Shown one piece after another: positions 52,831 to 58,800 of a DNA stretch of 64,000 nucleotides. How positions within the stretch are numbered: the first letter of the stretch is position 1; every line of letters starts with the position of its first letter. The stretch covers positions 225,221-289,220 of the forward strand of contig SDWI01000149.1 in assembly GCA_009193005.1 (NCBI GenBank), read 5' to 3'. The position numbers and the translations under genes were made by a program. The notes below the pieces were generated by a model that saw only the letters and a list, made by a program, of their open reading frames with translations, did no database searches and was not told where the DNA came from. The DNA is from Lamellibrachia luymesi (taxonomy: Eukaryota; Annelida; Polychaeta; Sabellida; Siboglinidae).

Positions 52831-55800
52831 TATATNNNNNNNNNNNNNNNNNNNNNNNNNNNNNNNNNNNNNNNNNNNNNNNNNNNNNNNNNNNNNNNNN
52901 NNNNNNNNNNNNNNNNNNNNNNNNNNNNNNNNNNNNNNNNNNNNNNNNNNNNNNNNNNNNNNNNNNNNNNNNNNNNNNNNNNNNNNNNNNNATACAAAAC
53001 CCAGATTATTAATTTTATTATTAATAAAAACTGATTATAAATTGTAATTCCGGTTAATGAATGCTTAAAATTATTTCTTTAGTATTATATAGTTGCAAAT
53101 TGAGACCTTGCATGGAATTATAAATGACACTAGTGCTTTATACATTGGAATGCAGTTTAACCGCTTTTCAACAATGGGACTTACTATGGTATCATTTTAA
53201 TAATGTGCATTCTTTTAATAGAGACATTTCATATGCATAGTCGCATGTCCATATCTTTGTATTGTAATTCTTTAAACATGTACTGGCTTTCCAAGACACT
53301 GTGACTGGAGTAGTGGCACTTGTTTCACTGGCTTCATCACAGTTAATGCATGTTTCCCATCATTCTTCTTCAGCTCATCTCAGCTTTTCGGGCCTGGGCT
53401 GGGCCTGGGTCTAAATTCTAGTTTGCAGGCCTGGGCCGGGCCGGGCTTGAAAAATTGCTGCGGGCCTGGGCTGGGCCTGGACTCTAACTGCTAATTGCGG
53501 GCCGGGCTTGGGCTCAAATTATAGACCCGCACAGGGCACTAATATATACACAGGTGGAAGTGACAGGCCAATAATTATAACTAGTCTTATGCTATGAAGC
53601 AGCAAATCCAAAGAGGGCGTGTCCAGATGGTGGCCTGTTTTATTAGTACCATCATGAAATGGATTGTGTAACATCACAGTTTAGGCCAACAATTCATGTC
53701 CTATTTGCACACAAAGCTACCAACTTGTAAAGCAACTGCTCAACACAGGTTTACTTTATCCAAGGATACAAGATAAAATAAGTGCTCATAATTTATTTCA
53801 TGTTGCAGGTACACATATCATGGTTGTTGATATATGTGGGTGTATAGCTTGGGAAAGATTGATGGGTCGTTAATCATAATGTGTAGGTCATCTTTTAATT
53901 GTCTTTGATAATATATCAATCTTAGCATTCTTAGCATAAATAATTAAACTTGTAACACTTGCATCTGTCTTGATAATCCAGCCCAAACAAACTAATATTT
54001 AAGTTGTCTCAGTGGAAGTATCTTAATTGCTTCCAGATATCTACACCTGCTTTGAAGACTGGAGCCATCATCACCCTCTGAGTGTCTGCCACACCAGTGG
54101 TCCATGCAGCTGGTAATTATGTGCCTTAGATTATAGGATTAGGATATAAAACACATTAAAATCACCATACCTCACAAACTATCTGTACTACAGTGCTCAC
54201 ATGTCTGTGGTTGTTTTGCTAGATTGACACAATTGGTTGTTTTACTGCAAGTTGACAGATATGCAGGGAATGTCTCTGTACCCATCTATAAACCCATCTA
54301 CTCATGTTACATCTGCACCCAATTACAACTGCACAGCATCATGAAAGCTCAATTACAAATAAAGCACTTTAAAAATCAATTACAATAATGGCATTTCAGA
54401 ATTAATAAAAAAAAATTACTGCTCTTCAAAGTAGTCAATTACAATTATGACACTTCAAAAAATCAATTACAATAATGGCGCTTCAAAAAATCCAATTACA
54501 ATTACCACACTTCAAAGCAGTCAATTACAATTGACACTTCAAAAAATAAATTACAATGCTTTGTAAATGGTAAACTGCAATATAGCTCATAGGTAGAGCA
54601 CAATAACTACAATTACACAAAGTCACTCACCCAGAGAGAGAGTTTGATGTGAATTCATGCATTATTGCTGCAAGGATCGGATTCAGTTAAATGATCAATT
54701 ACAGTTACATAGCCTCATTAAAAACTCAATGACAGCTACAGTGTTAAATCAATTACAAGTACAGTGTAATTAATTACAAATGTACACATCCCTGGTGCAT
54801 TATATGAAGCAGAATAACATCCACCAGATATGGCTGCAATCTCCAGATCAGTGACCACTTCCCGTCTAATCCCTGAGATTGCCCGCCACCTACGTCATCC
54901 GCCACAGATCATAAACACAATTCCTCTTCACTCCTTGCCATCACAAGTGCATAGCTTCCTGTTAACCGCACGTGGCATATGGTTTCTGGAGCATTTGTAA
55001 AGAACCGGTGTTAACTCATTAAATATTTACACACTACAACGAATGTACACAAGCTGAAAGCTGTGTGAAGGAGTTCCCCTGATCTTACTGCACTGCTACA
55101 ATAACTGCACGGCCTGTAAACACTGCCTATGACTCCAGGTCATTCCCCCGGTAGTTAGTAGACTATACAAATCTACTAGACTACACAAATCTATGCAGCG
55201 GGGATCGACGCGGCTTCCTTTTAGCAGTAACATATGCTCAAGTATAGCCACCTAGTCATTGGTTAAAATTTACGTATATTCCAAGACATAAACTTTTTGA
55301 CCATTGGTTGATTTCACATGGAATGACCGAAGTACATATAATCTAGAACTACGTATCCAGAAGGATTTTTGTAGTTGACAACAATATTTACATAGTTTTT
55401 TACTAGAAATGGAATAGGTAGTAAAATCAGCTACAGGATTTGATATTGTGGTGTAATCTACTGATAAGATAAAAACACAAAATAGGTCTATTTGAAATAT
55501 TTTTTTAACATGAAGCCATTTGAATAGGGAATCCAAGTATGGTGCATTACACAGGTTTGACGTGTGGTTATACTGACATATGGATTAATTGGTAAAATTT
55601 TGGTTGAATAAAAAAATATATGAGTGCAACATGCACTGATATGGAATGCCCCTAATATAAGCTTCCACATATTTCTTAAAATAATAAAAATATTAAGTTA
55701 GGGGTAAACATTAACTCATGATACACAAGTGTTATCACTGGTCGTTAGGTGTGACTTCAAAACATTGATGTTTGACAATACACGTCATTTAAATTAACAA

Positions 55801-58800
55801 ACAAAGTTAACAACAAATTAAGGTGGCTGGTGTAGGGGTGTAGAATGTGAACAAAGTTCTGCTTTCTATAAAGCCAACTGGTGACTGGACAGTGTCTTCC
55901 TTAAGAAATATAACTTTCAGTTAACCGATGGCAATGATCTCACAACTGCAGTCAACATGTTTAGATATGACTGATAGCAGATGTGAACACTGTCTGTCAA
56001 TGTCATATTCACACATATTTTTGTTTTTCATATATCATATACTAACCAAAACAAAGGAGTGGATCAGGGGTGCGAGAGTATCTAAATGAGTTCCTTGTGA
56101 CTGAAAACATGCGTAAGGACTCATTAACCATTACTATAGGACCAAGCTTATTTGTTAATAGAAAATGCTACTTTCCAGAAAACTATCCTGTCTTAGGCTT
56201 TTGAATATAGTTATAATGGATTCCTGTTGTCTAAAAACATATACTTAGATAGTTAAATCATGATTGTAGTGCTTTAAATTATTAAATTATGCCAAAAACA
56301 ATTTTTTTTACTTTAAAATCGCATTTTTAAGTTTAGTCCATGAAAACGTTAGAAATCGTGGATTCTTCACTAATTGTCCCTAAAATTATATTTTCTTTCT
56401 CCTGACATAAATTGCCATCAAATAAGATGGGAGCCCCTGAGTTTTGAAACATTGACCCTTTTCCCCCAACTGTAGCTGGTGTAGCTCCCTTATGATTGTG
56501 CCAGTGATTGTTTTCTCATATCTTACCGAAATAGTCAGCTCAAAGTCCACATGGCACACATAAACACGACACTAACTTAATATTTTGATAATTCAGCATT
56601 TCAAAAGCAATATTTTACTTATAAAAATTTACTGGTGTAAACTGATCAGTGGAAATCAGCGTCCATTACTTGGAAACAGTACCCAGGGAATTCCCACTTA
56701 ACGATCATGTTTTCCATCCCAAAACTTTGTGAACTTCATGTTGGCATAATAAATAAGTTATTAATACACCATGACTGGTGGCCATTTGCAATGACCCCAT
56801 TGCATGATGGATGAAACGCACATCAGCAACGCCTAATGTAAACAGACACCTACGTCACCCATGCTGTCTCATTCAGAATAAGTACTGCCTGTATCTCAGT
56901 AAATATACAGATTCAAGGGCCCTCCAAAGGGAGACAGTAGTGATGTACTGTCAAGTCTGTTATCCGCCGTCAACACTGTTAAACTTACAAATGGCCATCA
57001 AATTCTTTCAAACTAACTGAACTAATCATTGCGGTATGGAGAAATATCATACTTGAAACATAATTTAACATGCATGCATCTAATGTTTTTTATTATCAGG
57101 AGCAAGCACTTTCCATAAAATACCACAATACTGACATTTGGCGTGTGTGTGACTGTGTGTGGTTGACAGTGGAGGCAGATTTTGGCTAACATGAATTACA
57201 GCTAAAATACAATAGCACTAAAAAGAAGATATACCTGTATATCTACACATTTTACCCAATATCCTTTTGAACATACACAAGTTTTTATTTTAACTGTAGT
57301 ATCATGTTTTCAAAAATGTAACATTTTCACTGGAGTATTGCTCAATTTTACAGAATGTGACAGCTATTTTAAACACACTGACATTATCCCACCACAAGAG
57401 CATTTGCATTCACAATGATAGTGATATATTATTCATTCTGTATTCAATTACACCGAGCGCATGGCATTCTGTTGATAAGCTTTGCTAATAGTATTGGTTA
57501 CATGGAAGGATCACTGCAATTTGCAAATGAGAAATTTCCTTTAAAATGATGCGTCATTCAGCATTTTAGCAATTGAATATAAAATGAAATTGTATTGGCA
57601 TCATGAGATATTCATGATGTCTTTGTCGACAAATGTAAATGGCACTACACACAAAAGTACTTTAACCTATTCATTTGAAGTTATTCATAGCTGTTCAGTT
57701 CTTATTTTAATAATCAGTCTCATACCATGGCCTCTCCAACTAGCTTTGGTAGCACTCGCTGTTACTATTAGTTGACCTGGTAGATAAGCCATATCTGTGG
57801 CCAGTGAACTCCCTACCAAACATGATGCATCTGACCCATGTCAACCCAAACTCTGGCATGTAAAGTGAAGGCACTATTAATATGACAAAGGGCCCATAAA
57901 TTCTCCCCTACCACCAGTCATTTCTGACTGGCATACATGTACGTTGAATAAAATAGTTCTTTAAAAACCATGACAATATTCACCTGCATGCACATATATT
58001 TTATTTTCATTATGACATAAATACAAAATCCACACACACATTTTATTTAATACCCTTACTTAGCTGTTTTTAATGTAAGTAAAACCTCAAATGGTTAAGT
58101 AGAATCTGAGGGTCACTTTTCCAATATAGCACAACTGCAAAGCCAATGTTGTTAGACTCTATAAACTATCATGAGATAAACTGAATGAAACTAAAATCCA
58201 CATACGTTTATCAGTCTATGCACCCACTGTATTTATGGGTAATTAGAACTGGATGTTATTACTAATGTAGATGGCTTTGACCCTTCCATATTGAATAGAA
58301 GCAACAAATGATCATTACCAGATGATAACATTGCTTCCTGGAACTTGAATGAAATGCATAGTGAGGGAAAAAAAAATTTATTGGGAATAAGAGTCATATG
58401 TCGTAGCTACCACTAGTTGGAAGCATGAAGTAGTCGTCTCTGTTCTACCTGGAATCCTTATCATAATACTCTAGCGCATATTTATTTTCATAAAATATAA
58501 ATCATAGTTTAGTGCCAAAATGAATAATCATGACTCAACATCATGAAACACACAACACTACCAACAAAGTAATCTCACATTAAAAAACAGAATTACAATG
58601 TACAAAGTTATAGGAATTAACCTGTCCTCAATTACACCTCTACTCTCCAATTTTGATCATAGAAACATCTGCAGATTTTAAGCCATAAGTCCCCATAACG
58701 GCTCTGCCATTTCTCCTCTAAAAATCACCAAACCATTTTTTCCAATCATGGATATTTTATGCAGCTAAATAGAGCACTCACTTGAGGACATGTTTCATCA

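Noticed and set aside
52728..53047. ORFs across the run of N
   Set aside because: They contain only undetermined residues and TA-repeat peptides.
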